Source: Ecytonucleospora hepatopenaei
Lineage: Eukaryota > Microsporidia > Enterocytozoonidae
Length of the DNA: 64,000 nt
NCBI GenBank assembly: GCA_026692725.1
Contig: JAPMUG010000011.1
Span: forward strand, 5,001-69,000
Direction of reading: 5' to 3'
Both the position numbers and the translations under genes were made by a program. Below the pieces are notes generated by a model that did not search any database, had not been told where the DNA came from, and was given only the letters and a program-made list of their open reading frames with translations. Shown in pieces: positions 48,018-56,419 of the stretch (positions are counted from its first letter, which is position 1; each line of letters starts with the position of its first letter).

Positions 48018-48467
48018 TTAATCACTTACTTCTTCACAATTCTCAAATAAATAAACAAATGAACCTGCTGAACTTATTTTTCCCTGAATACCTTTAAAAT
48101 ATTCCATCCTTTCTTTAATGTCATTATCAAACTGCTTTTCTAATTTACCTGTTTTTACTGCTTCATCTGAACTAAAAGATGTTTTGTTTTCTTCCTCATC
48201 TACTCTTTTAATTTTTATGTCATCTAAATTTTTTATCTCTTCCATAAATATGCTGTAGATCACTTTTAAATCATCAAAATAATTAGTTATCTCTTTAATC
48301 TGTTCATTTGTTTTATCAATTAATTCTTGAATATGCTCATCGGTTAAGTTTATAAAATCCTGTTTGTATTCAATATACTCTTTTATTTGATATTTAGCTG
48401 CTAATTGCCTTTCTACTTCTGTTAAAGAAAAAACACACAAAATAAAATAAACTATCCCTTTAAACAT
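48018..48467 (-). CDS. Secreted coiled-coil protein, pair member 2
   Basis: 149 residues. I chose the ATG at 48467 over 48500 because ATCCC directly precedes it and it gives a clean signal peptide (MFKGIVYFILCVFSL). The rest is acidic helix with two coiled segments (about 30-85 and 105-145), as in the neighbouring gene. Function unknown. Confidence 0.72.
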   Translation of the reverse strand: MFKGIVYFILCVFSLTEVERQLAAKYQIKEYIEYKQDFINLTDEHIQELIDKTNEQIKEITNYFDDLKVIYSIFMEEIKNLDDIKIKRVDEEENKTSFSSDEAVKTGKLEKQFDNDIKERMEYFKGIQGKISSAGSFVYLFENCEEVSD

Positions 48468-48470
48468 GGG
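48468..48470 (-). promoter_or_regulatory. CCC abutting the start codon
   Basis: Sequence ATCCC directly before the ATG on the minus strand decides the start of secreted pair member 2. Confidence 0.4.
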
Positions 48471-48900
48471 ATAAAAAAATTGATTTTTGATTAAGATCAA
48501 AATTTAAATTTTAAAAATATAACAAATGAATTGTAATGTTATTATTTTTAAAAAATTATTATATGAATGGTAAATACAACATTTTATTAAATTATTTAAT
48601 AATGCATAAAAAATAATTTATATAGATATTTTATTTTTAAAAAATCAACTATGTAATTTGATACAATTTTATTATTGATCAAAATGTATATAATTAATAT
48701 GTATTTTATAAAATATTATATTCTTTTTAATCCTTAAAAAATAAACTAAAAATAAAGTAAAAATTAAAACAATTCTATAAATATTATAGAAATAGTTTTT
48801 TATTATTGTGTAGATATATTATATTTTTATAAATAGTATAATTAGAGTATAGTTACAATATATTTGCAGCATAGTTGGATTTATAGAATATTTTTATTCG
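48471..48900. other. Intergenic AT-rich stretch
   Basis: About 430 bases between divergent genes; nothing recognisable. Confidence 0.5.
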
Positions 48901-49782
48901 ATGGTTTTTCAATACAATAAAAATAAAGAAGAAACTAAACAAGAAGGTAGCACAGATAAAAAAACATTTCATATTAAGCTTGATCCTAATAAATTTAACA
49001 ATTCTCTTAGAATAAAAGAATCTTCTGAAGAAGTCATAGAAATAGAATCTTCATCAGATTCTTTGAACAGCAAAACAAATTTAAAAAACAACGAAAGAAA
49101 ATTTCATATCAACACATATGAAAAACCATGTTGTAAAAAATATAAAGGAAGACATAGTTACGAAAACTTTTCTCATGTTATTTTTTTACTTAAAAAAGAC
49201 AAATGTTTGTGTATGAACACGTTTTTATACAAGGAAGACTTAAGAAGATTGAAGCCAGGTAAATGGTTCAATGATAAGCTTATAAATGTTTATTTTAGCA
49301 TACTTGGTAAGCTTAATCCTTCTTTTAAAATGCTTACAACATTTTTTATAGAAACTATTTTTTCAGAAAAGTCTCAGGAAAGTCAAAAACAAATTGTAAG
49401 CTTAAAATATAGAAACTGCAGGATGGATTGGAAAACTAAGCAACATATTCTTTTACCTTTACACATGGGTGCGCATTGGATTTTAATTCACTATGATTTT
49501 ATAAACATAAATATTTATGATAGTTATGTACAACCAATTTATTATTATACACTAAACAAAAAAATTATAAAAATAGTAAAATTATTTGAAGAAATTTTAG
49601 GAACTAAAATTCAAATTAGACTGCAAAATAGAATACAACAGCAGACTAATGGAAATGATTGTGGTGTATTTGTTTGTATGTTTGGGTGGAAATTGGTAAA
49701 AAAATTCGATGTTTTTTCAAAAATAGAAATGAAATATTTTAGAGACATGATTGCATGCGATATAATACAAAATATAAGTTAA
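48901..49782 (+). CDS. ULP1: SUMO protease ULP1 (peptidase C48)
   Basis: Cysteine protease that matures SUMO and removes it from proteins. 293 residues; the C-terminal 200 form the catalytic domain. KPGKWFNDKLINVYF opens it. The catalytic triad is His192 (AHWILIHYDF), Asp207 (IYDSY) and Cys254 (NDCGVFVCMF), with the oxyanion Gln in RIQQQTNGND. The N-terminal 90 residues are charged and Ser/Glu-rich, perhaps a targeting region with a SUMO-interacting motif (EEVIEIESSSD). Confidence 0.92.
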   Translation: MVFQYNKNKEETKQEGSTDKKTFHIKLDPNKFNNSLRIKESSEEVIEIESSSDSLNSKTNLKNNERKFHINTYEKPCCKKYKGRHSYENFSHVIFLLKKDKCLCMNTFLYKEDLRRLKPGKWFNDKLINVYFSILGKLNPSFKMLTTFFIETIFSEKSQESQKQIVSLKYRNCRMDWKTKQHILLPLHMGAHWILIHYDFININIYDSYVQPIYYYTLNKKIIKIVKLFEEILGTKIQIRLQNRIQQQTNGNDCGVFVCMFGWKLVKKFDVFSKIEMKYFRDMIACDIIQNIS

Positions 49783-49863
49783 AATAATTAAATATTAACA
49801 TAATTTTTACATTTAGATGATTTAATATGAAAAATATTATCAACATTTTATTAAAAAAATAAC

Positions 49864-49995
49864 ATGTATAATTTATTAGAAATGTTGTTTTTTCTAGCAG
49901 ACAATAACAATTTAAATGTTCAAATTGTTAATAAATTTTATAAATTAAAAATCATACTATCACCAATGGCTATTTTTAATTTAAAACCATTTTAA
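49864..49995 (+). CDS. Possible 43-residue small ORF
   Basis: ATG-to-stop frame of 43 codons (MYNLLEMLFFLADNNN, then VNKFYKLKII), 27 nt upstream of the next gene on the same strand. Hydrophobic at the start. Length and AT-richness mean it could be chance; no family recognised. Confidence 0.2.
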   Translation: MYNLLEMLFFLADNNNLNVQIVNKFYKLKIILSPMAIFNLKPF

Positions 49996-50008
49996 TAATT
50001 TGCAAATA

Positions 50009-50022
50009 ATTTTTTGTTTCAT
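50009..50022 (+). promoter_or_regulatory. TTTTTTGTTTCAT initiator-like motif
   Basis: Directly precedes the ATG at 50023 and matches the bases before the ATG at 29404. Confidence 0.4.
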
Positions 50023-50613
50023 ATGATAAGTTTATGCGCTTGCATAAAAAGTTTTTTTTATAATAAGCATGTACGTATAGCTGTTATTGGTAAAGATAAG
50101 TGTTTACTAAAGCATTTACTGCTTGATACAAGTCATAAATTACAAACACCTAACAAAAAACATGAAACTCAAAATTTATCAAATAACCATAGTATATGCG
50201 ATTGTTTTAAGGTTCCACCTTTTTTCAACAAAAGTAAGACAAAATACATTGGGTTTAATAATGATGTTCTTTATGAAATTGCTGAACTTCATAGAAAGTC
50301 TATTTGGGAACGGTTTTACATTAAGTGTGATTGTTTTGTTGCTGTTGTTTTTGAAAATGTAGAAAATCATTCCCTTTTGAATCTTCACAAGATGAAAGAA
50401 GAAAAAAACGCTAAAGAATATTTTGAGTCTGCATTAAAAATGATTTTATTAGAAAGCAATAAACTTAAAAATAATTCTTTTTTAAAAAAGAAAGTGTTTT
50501 TATTGACGGATAACACCTTACTTGCTGCAAAAATAATGCATTCAAATAATATTAAGGGTATTGTATTGTTAAATATAAATAAAAAAGAAGACATATTGAA
50601 TAAACTTATTTAA
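50023..50613 (+). CDS. Degenerate ARF/small-GTPase-like protein
   Basis: 196 residues from the ATG at 50023. RIAVIGKDKCLLKHLL sits where a GxxxxGK[ST] P-loop would be but lacks the GK[ST] end. LHRKSIWERFYIKCDCFVAVVFEN resembles the switch II to strand 4 part of ARF-type GTPases without the DxxGQ motif. KKVFLLTDNT replaces NKxD. I infer an inactive GTPase fold; support is moderate. Confidence 0.5.
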   Translation: MISLCACIKSFFYNKHVRIAVIGKDKCLLKHLLLDTSHKLQTPNKKHETQNLSNNHSICDCFKVPPFFNKSKTKYIGFNNDVLYEIAELHRKSIWERFYIKCDCFVAVVFENVENHSLLNLHKMKEEKNAKEYFESALKMILLESNKLKNNSFLKKKVFLLTDNTLLAAKIMHSNNIKGIVLLNINKKEDILNKLI

Positions 50614-50657
50614 TATAAAAAAATATTTTTAAATTTTTTAAAAATATTTTAATAAAA

Positions 50658-52280
50658 CTAACATTTAATGCTCCTAAGATATTCAATCCATTCCGTTGCA
50701 AACTTTTTAACATCAATTTCTTGAATGTCACTGCTTTCTTCTTCATCTTCAGGTTCTGAATAATTTTTCATAATTTCTTTAACCTTTTCTTTAGTTATTT
50801 TTGGAGAATTTCTCCATTCAAAAGAATTTAAACGGGTGTAAATTTGCTTAAACATCAATTTTCCATCTGTATTGATAATTTGAACCATTCCCCCTGCGCT
50901 TGCTTCTTCTGAAAATGCAGCAACATACAGTCCATAATCAGACCACTTTATACCCGTGCATTTCTTATGTGAAAATGTGCTGGCTCTCTTTTCATTTTCA
51001 TACATTTCAAGCTTTTCTTCTCTTGAATCATAAATGACCGTAAAAAGTTTTTTCTCAATAAATTTCATTTCTACCAAACTTCCACCATATTTTTGAATAC
51101 TCATCATCTTTTTATACATAAATTCATGCTTTTTGTAGACTTCAATTTCACCGGCTGCGTAAATAACAGCACATGCTCCATCAATCGCTACAATATCATC
51201 AACTTGATTTTTAAACGAAACAAATGCTATTTTTTCACCATCAAAAACTTCCATGGAATATGTTAGGTTTTCTCCAATTGCCTTAGTTAGCAAAACAAAA
51301 ATTTTCTCGTTTGCACAATATACTTTAATATCTGCTACGTTTAAATATGTTTTTGATGTAAAATTTGTTTTAAGCACCATCTGTGTCTTAAACTTGTATA
51401 TTTCAACAAAAATATTATTTACGGTAAAAACTTTGTGATCATTAATTTCTTCATTTATTTTAAAAAGAGTATTGTCTACCTTACCAGTTTGTAGGTTTAT
51501 AAATTCATTTCCACTGTCTTTTTTTTTACAATTTAAAAACCATGTTAAATTTTTGTTATCTTTTGTACTGCGAATATTTAAGTCACTGTTTAAACTTTTG
51601 TCCTTTTCTTCTTCAACCAAAATAGTGTTTTCATTATTATAAAGATTGTTATCGTGCAAATAAAAAGTACATTCTTCAATATTTTCATTATCAACAATCA
51701 CTATTCTTTTCCCTGTCAAAAAATCATAAACATAAAATTCTTCGCTGGTTTCTATTAATAAAAACTTGTCATCCTTTGAAAAACTGCACCTAATTACCCT
51801 ATTTTTATAATCAACAGAAAAAAATAAATAAAATTCTTCTCCTGCATAAATTTTAACACTTTTGTTTTTTATAAAACCAAAATATAGCCCACAGTGGGAT
51901 TGAAATGCACTATTTATGTTATTTAAATCAAAAACATTTGTAACTGTTCTTTTTTCAATTTGATTCAATTCCACCTTGTTGTTGTAGGAAACAATAAAAT
52001 AATTATTTTTTATAAAATCATAATTGCAATCAATTTGTTCAAGTTCAATGTGTTTAATTTCCTTTTTATTAATCAATGAATCTATTTCAGAAATATTAAA
52101 CACAAATAATTTATCCATTGCAATTGCCTTTTTAAAAGTTTCTTTTGCTTTTTCTAACACGTCTTTGTGTATTACAAAAATGTTATTTTCTTCAATAAAT
52201 TCATAATCACTTAGAAATTCACTTAATTTTTCTTTTTGAAAGTTGCTATTTTCTTTTATACAAATAACTGTTGAAGCCAT
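50658..52280 (-). CDS. PRT1: Translation initiation factor eIF3 subunit b (PRT1)
   Basis: 540 residues; yeast Prt1 has 763. A reduced RRM at about 15-65 (FVFNISEIDSL at its end) is followed by a propeller of about 400 residues. The hallmark is the last blade: GMVQIINTDGKLMFKQIYTR, then LNSFEWRNSPKITKEKVKEI, equivalent to the FLWRPRPPTLLS segment of eIF3b. TTCCCTAAATTTT lies just before the ATG. Confidence 0.8.
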   Translation of the reverse strand: MASTVICIKENSNFQKEKLSEFLSDYEFIEENNIFVIHKDVLEKAKETFKKAIAMDKLFVFNISEIDSLINKKEIKHIELEQIDCNYDFIKNNYFIVSYNNKVELNQIEKRTVTNVFDLNNINSAFQSHCGLYFGFIKNKSVKIYAGEEFYLFFSVDYKNRVIRCSFSKDDKFLLIETSEEFYVYDFLTGKRIVIVDNENIEECTFYLHDNNLYNNENTILVEEEKDKSLNSDLNIRSTKDNKNLTWFLNCKKKDSGNEFINLQTGKVDNTLFKINEEINDHKVFTVNNIFVEIYKFKTQMVLKTNFTSKTYLNVADIKVYCANEKIFVLLTKAIGENLTYSMEVFDGEKIAFVSFKNQVDDIVAIDGACAVIYAAGEIEVYKKHEFMYKKMMSIQKYGGSLVEMKFIEKKLFTVIYDSREEKLEMYENEKRASTFSHKKCTGIKWSDYGLYVAAFSEEASAGGMVQIINTDGKLMFKQIYTRLNSFEWRNSPKITKEKVKEIMKNYSEPEDEEESSDIQEIDVKKFATEWIEYLRSIKC

Positions 52281-52286
52281 AAAATT

Positions 52287-52293
52287 TAGGGAA
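52287..52293 (-). promoter_or_regulatory. CCC-like motif of eIF3b
   Basis: TTTCCCT on the minus strand, 6 nt before the ATG at 52280. Confidence 0.45.
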
Positions 52294-52356
52294 AAAATAA
52301 AAATAACTTTAAAATATTTTTAAAAAATAAACTTCCTTATAAAATTTAGTAAAAAT

Positions 52357-53295
52357 TTAAAAATCGCTATAAATTATACTCATTCCATAATCAAAATCAA
52401 CGAAATTATATTCTGCACTTGCACATACTTTTACTTTATCGCTTATCTTCTCTTCCCAACTTGCTCCCATGTTCCACAAATTGTTTAAACACATTTTCAT
52501 TTCTGTAGATAAGCTTTTATACCTTATACCCCCTAAAATACTGTTAGTCTTGTTTTTTATATTTGTTTGTGTTTCTATCCCTGCATCTATGCATGAACCG
52601 CTTGTAAAAAGACCCTTGTTAAACTCAAATAGTTTTCTATAAAAAGATATCTTAAGAAGATTAAACCTTTGTAAATTAACACATGTAACTGTATTTTCTC
52701 CTTCTATTCTACCTGATAAACCAATTCCCAAATGTTTTTCTAACCCTACCAATTCCAACCCACAATTTACACTTTTAATAAAGGAATTACCTGCTTTACT
52801 TTTATTCACAAGACCATTGGATTCTTCCCTAAAATCTATTTGAGAATGCATATTAAAAATATATATCAAATTCGATGCTTCAAAAACTGGTTTGATAAGT
52901 TTCAAAGCCATGTTATAATTTGTAAAATACATCATTGTGTCAAATTGTGTAAATATTTCCTTCCTTTCACTTATTACTGAATGATATGTTGTAACAATAT
53001 TTTTAAAATTATTTTTAAGCTTAATTTGGTAGCTTCCAGAAGGTTCTATTCCCAGTTGCAGCAAATTTTTGTCGTTAAAAAAGCTTATAAAATACTGTTT
53101 GGTATATTTCTGTAAATTGCATGTTATTTCAGTAAAACTGTTTATTTTTTTGTTAATTTCCATTTTAAATCCATTTAATAAATTTATGGACGTAACATTT
53201 TTAAATTCGTAATCATGTGCATCATATGGCAGTGTAAAAATACTTCTTTTACTAAAAATATTCTTTTCTTTTTTATTGCTCTTTTTAAAAAACAT
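52357..53295 (-). CDS. TOM40: Mitochondrial-type porin, TOM40-like
   Basis: 312 residues from the ATG at 53295 (the frame extends to a TTG inside the opposite gene). The pattern is alternating strands throughout. LGIEPSGSYQIKLKNN lies early, and a C-terminal VCASAEYNFVDFDYGMSIIY resembles a beta-barrel sorting signal. Microsporidian mitosomes keep TOM40 but have no known VDAC, so TOM40, the protein-import pore, is the better call. The family match is by pattern. Confidence 0.65.
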   Translation of the reverse strand: MFFKKSNKKEKNIFSKRSIFTLPYDAHDYEFKNVTSINLLNGFKMEINKKINSFTEITCNLQKYTKQYFISFFNDKNLLQLGIEPSGSYQIKLKNNFKNIVTTYHSVISERKEIFTQFDTMMYFTNYNMALKLIKPVFEASNLIYIFNMHSQIDFREESNGLVNKSKAGNSFIKSVNCGLELVGLEKHLGIGLSGRIEGENTVTCVNLQRFNLLKISFYRKLFEFNKGLFTSGSCIDAGIETQTNIKNKTNSILGGIRYKSLSTEMKMCLNNLWNMGASWEEKISDKVKVCASAEYNFVDFDYGMSIIYSDF

Positions 53296-53321
53296 TTTTG
53301 CAAGGCTAAAAAATTGTTGTA
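53296..53321. promoter_or_regulatory. 26-nt divergent spacer
   Basis: All that separates the TOM40-like and MPE1 start codons. On the minus strand it contains TTTTTTAGCCTTGCAAAA before the ATG; the MAK21-like gene has a closely similar TTTTTAGCCTACAAA. Confidence 0.5.
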
Positions 53322-54005
53322 ATGCCAAGTAGAATATATTATAAATTTAGATCCTATAAAGAATATAGTATGCTTGTTTACGAAGGTGAAGCACTGAGTT
53401 TATGGGAACTAAGATATGAAATAGAGCAAGAAAGAAGAATGACAAGCGGAGATTATGACTTGCTTTTCTACGATGGAGAAAGTGGTGAAAAAATTGAAGA
53501 CGAAAACTTAAGAATAGAAAAAAATAGCAGAATAATCGTGGAACGCATACCTCTTACTGGTATTAATGGTCCACTATTAAACAGAAATAAATCTAGTTCT
53601 CAAAAAGTTCCTCCTGAAAATTATGTGTGTTACCGCTGTGGAGAAAAAGGACACTTTATACAACACTGTCCTCATAAAAATGATAACGTGTATAAAGGAC
53701 CAAACTCAAACAGAACCTTTGGAATTCCAAAATACCAAGTGGATGCAAACAACACCAAAAAAGAATGGGAAAGGCAAACAAACAAATTTAAGTATAAAAA
53801 TGTTCCTGAAGAATTCAAATGCAGTGAATGCCTTGGAATATTGGAAAATGCAGTTGGTGCATCTTGCAGGCATTTATTTTGTGAAAAATGCATTTTAGTA
53901 GGAGAAAGGTGTCCAACGTGCAGAAAAACAATTATGCACGCAAAAAGAATTGAAGAAATGGATGAAAAAATATTAATCTATAAATCAAGAAACGATATAG
54001 AATAA
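53322..54005 (+). CDS. MPE1: MPE1/RBBP6-like cleavage and polyadenylation factor
   Basis: Subunit of the cleavage-polyadenylation factor. 227 residues with the family's three domains: DWNN ubiquitin-like at 1-76 (MPSRIYYKFRSYKEY at the start), a zinc knuckle at 103-116 (CYRCGEKGHFIQHC), and a RING/U-box at 167-200 (CSEC, SCRHLFCEKC, CPTC). All eight RING ligands are present. It is shorter than yeast Mpe1. It fits with PAP1 in the same window. Confidence 0.95.
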   Translation: MPSRIYYKFRSYKEYSMLVYEGEALSLWELRYEIEQERRMTSGDYDLLFYDGESGEKIEDENLRIEKNSRIIVERIPLTGINGPLLNRNKSSSQKVPPENYVCYRCGEKGHFIQHCPHKNDNVYKGPNSNRTFGIPKYQVDANNTKKEWERQTNKFKYKNVPEEFKCSECLGILENAVGASCRHLFCEKCILVGERCPTCRKTIMHAKRIEEMDEKILIYKSRNDIE

Positions 54006-54026
54006 AATGTCAAATATTTACTAAAA

Positions 54027-54101
54027 ATGTGTGTTGCTTTACATAACAAACAGGTGTATTACCCAGGAACGAGTAACATAAATGATTATGCTCCAAGATA
54101 A
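54027..54101 (+). other. 24-codon coding-like ORF or RNA candidate
   Basis: A patch less AT-rich than normal spacers between MPE1 and the MAK21-like gene. It contains an ATG-to-TAA frame of 24 codons reading MCVALHNKQVYYPGTSNIN and on to YAPR. It may be a small protein, a remnant or an untranslated RNA. Confidence 0.25.
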
Positions 54102-54140
54102 AGGCAATAAGGGCAAATTTTTTAAAAAAATAAATATTTT

Positions 54141-55382
54141 TTATATTTGATTTATTGAATCAAAAGGATCAAACATTTGTATTTTTTCACCGTCTATAAT
54201 CTTTTTGGATATTTCTCTAACCTTAGGATCCCAGTGCATCGAAAAAGTAAACAAGCTATATGGTCTGATTTCATGTTCTTGGCATAATAATAACATTCCA
54301 ATTATAAAACATGTTGAAAATGCATATATGTTATTTGTTAAATGATATATTAAATCAGAATTGCCGTTTTTATAAATTTCTTGTATAAAAATAATTTCTT
54401 TTTCTCTGTTATTTTTGCATAAATTATTGATTTTTATGCAATTCTTTAAAACAAATGCATTGTAAAAATTATTTTTAACAGCGCCAAGAATCTGAATGCC
54501 CTTGAGATATATTTTATCATTATTTCCCTTATAATTTTTTATATACTCAAGCAGTCCAAATCTTATGTTGTGTTTGTCACAACCAGTTTGTTTTGAAAAT
54601 TCAAGATTAAAGTGTAGAATAAAGATTATACGCTCATAAAGAATGTCTTTTTCGGCTTCTGAATATTTTTCATCCACTGAAATTTTGTTAATAAAATCAA
54701 AAACAGATTTTCCTTTTTTACCAACCAAAAACTTTAAAATATTTGCCTGTGATCTAAAATTATCGTTTTTAAAATAAAAATCTTCTATATTTTCTAAAAT
54801 TTCATTTTCAAATTGAGTAAAATTGTCGTTTAAAAACTTGCTTTTATATGAATTTATCATGTTAATTAGTATGGATATAAAATCATTTACAAAAATGCCT
54901 GCTTTAATAAGTTTTTCTACCAAATTAAGTATTTTGCTTCCTATATACTTGCTTTTTGCTTGTATTTCAAAAGTTTTTAAAATTCTTCCTGAAATATAGC
55001 CATCAATTATGTCTATGTCAAGTTCCAGCATTATGTTCTTTATGTTATTAATAGCGTAATAAATTGTATCGTTGTGTTGGTTTTCACAAAAACTAAGCAA
55101 ATTTTTCATATTTTCATTTGTATAATCTTTTAAAATAATCAGTGAAATCATGTCTATTTTATCCTTTAGTGTTCCATTTTTATACATTTCTTTTTGCTCT
55201 TCATTAAATCCATCTAAAAATTTGTCATTTTTTAAATTTTTTTCTTTTGAATTTTCTTGTTTCCCCTTTGGTTTATAACTTTTCTTTGAGTTTCTTATAT
55301 TTTCATTTTCTTTGCTTTTAGTTGACTTTCGTTTATTATGATTTTTGTTCTTTTTTGAATTTCCTTTGTGAATTTTACTCAT
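54141..55382 (-). CDS. MAK21: Ribosome biogenesis protein MAK21/NOC1-like
   Basis: 413 residues against 1,025 in yeast, so a reduced form. After a basic, Lys/Asn-rich N-terminus, NGTLKDKIDMISLIILKDYT matches the family's GTLSDKISALTLLIQ segment. The C-terminus SMHWDPKVREISKKIIDGEK followed by DPFDS corresponds to HFHPSVxxFAxxLLxGxxIxYxGDPL of the CBF/MAK21 domain. Role: 60S pre-ribosome assembly and export. TTTTTAGCCT precedes the ATG. Confidence 0.7.
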   Translation of the reverse strand: MSKIHKGNSKKNKNHNKRKSTKSKENENIRNSKKSYKPKGKQENSKEKNLKNDKFLDGFNEEQKEMYKNGTLKDKIDMISLIILKDYTNENMKNLLSFCENQHNDTIYYAINNIKNIMLELDIDIIDGYISGRILKTFEIQAKSKYIGSKILNLVEKLIKAGIFVNDFISILINMINSYKSKFLNDNFTQFENEILENIEDFYFKNDNFRSQANILKFLVGKKGKSVFDFINKISVDEKYSEAEKDILYERIIFILHFNLEFSKQTGCDKHNIRFGLLEYIKNYKGNNDKIYLKGIQILGAVKNNFYNAFVLKNCIKINNLCKNNREKEIIFIQEIYKNGNSDLIYHLTNNIYAFSTCFIIGMLLLCQEHEIRPYSLFTFSMHWDPKVREISKKIIDGEKIQMFDPFDSINQI

Positions 55383-55420
55383 TTTGTAGGCTAAAAATTT
55401 TTATTTTTTACATAAATTTT

Positions 55421-55894
55421 ATGGTTAAAAAAATGAGTGAATGTGAAAGATTTTATAAATCTTTGGAAATGCCTTTTAACTATACAATTGACAAAAATTT
55501 GCTTAAGAAAAAGTATTTTGACGTTGTTAAAAAGAATAAACACTCAACAGAACTCATAAACAATGCATATAATACGCTAAAAGACGATTATTTACGTGCT
55601 CTAAGCTTTAAAGAACATTTTTTTGTAAATTCTGATACAAACAATTTAGACAAAATTAAAAATTCTCTTTTAGCAACAGAATCAACCATAGAATTTGATA
55701 AAAACTTAGATGATTTTTTAAATTTACAAGAGCAAATTCTCCAAAATACACAAAACAAAGAGAAATTGAAAGAAATCGATCAAATTCTAACTGTAGAAAT
55801 AGAAAAATGCAAAAATAATTACAAAAATGTTTCTTTTCTAAACAAATGGTCATACCTAAGAAAAATACAAAATATTCTTAAGGAATATTTATAG
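55421..55894 (+). CDS. JAC1: JAC1/HSCB-like J-protein lacking HPD
   Basis: Co-chaperone class that delivers Fe-S clusters from the scaffold to the mitosomal HSP70 system. 157 residues from the ATG at 55421; the ATG at 55433 (MSECERFYKS) is an alternative. The J-type half has LLKKKYFDVVKKNKHS, then INNAYNTLKDDYLRAL; the C-terminal half is the helical HSCB domain with IEFDKNLDDFLNLQEQI. The HPD tripeptide expected after the second helix is missing. No obvious mitosomal presequence. It is divergent from the MAK21-like gene by 38 nt. Confidence 0.7.
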   Translation: MVKKMSECERFYKSLEMPFNYTIDKNLLKKKYFDVVKKNKHSTELINNAYNTLKDDYLRALSFKEHFFVNSDTNNLDKIKNSLLATESTIEFDKNLDDFLNLQEQILQNTQNKEKLKEIDQILTVEIEKCKNNYKNVSFLNKWSYLRKIQNILKEYL

Positions 55895-56001
55895 ATTTAT
55901 TTCATTTTAAATTTATATTATTTAGTTAATTTAATATAAAAATCAAAATGATTAAATATAAAATAACACATATAAGTATTAAATAAAATTATTTATGTTT
56001 C

Positions 56002-56244
56002 TTAGTAATATTTTTCTTTTTTAAAAAATTCTACCTGATCCTTAATATACACTTTATAAATTAATAAATTATATGCTAAAAGGCATAATAAAAAACCTAC
56101 AGGTATAAAAAATATTGTGTGGGTAAAAACATATGGAATATCCATAAAATAACCAGCACTCACAACTGTAAATAAAAACGTACTTAAAAAGATGATCAAG
56201 ATTCCATTGAACTTTCTAACCACTACTACATTCTCATAATTCAT
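56002..56244 (-). CDS. Small two-pass membrane protein, possibly VMA21-like
   Basis: 80 residues with two membrane segments at about 12-31 and 39-64 and a charged C-terminus. Size and layout suit Vma21, the ER assembly factor of the V-ATPase, but the short sequence has no diagnostic motif. Unknown small membrane protein is the safe call. Confidence 0.6.
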   Translation of the reverse strand: MNYENVVVVRKFNGILIIFLSTFLFTVVSAGYFMDIPYVFTHTIFFIPVGFLLCLLAYNLLIYKVYIKDQVEFFKKEKYY

Positions 56245-56419
56245 TGTTATATTTACTAAAAAAAATAGTAATGTTTAAAATCTATAATTTTTTATAATAA
56301 ACTTTTTATATTTTATGCTTTTTATTTGTTTGTATAAATTTATGGGCAATTTATAAATTATTAAAATATACACATTTATTCAATACTAAATTATGAATAA
56401 AATTATTTAAATAATAAAT

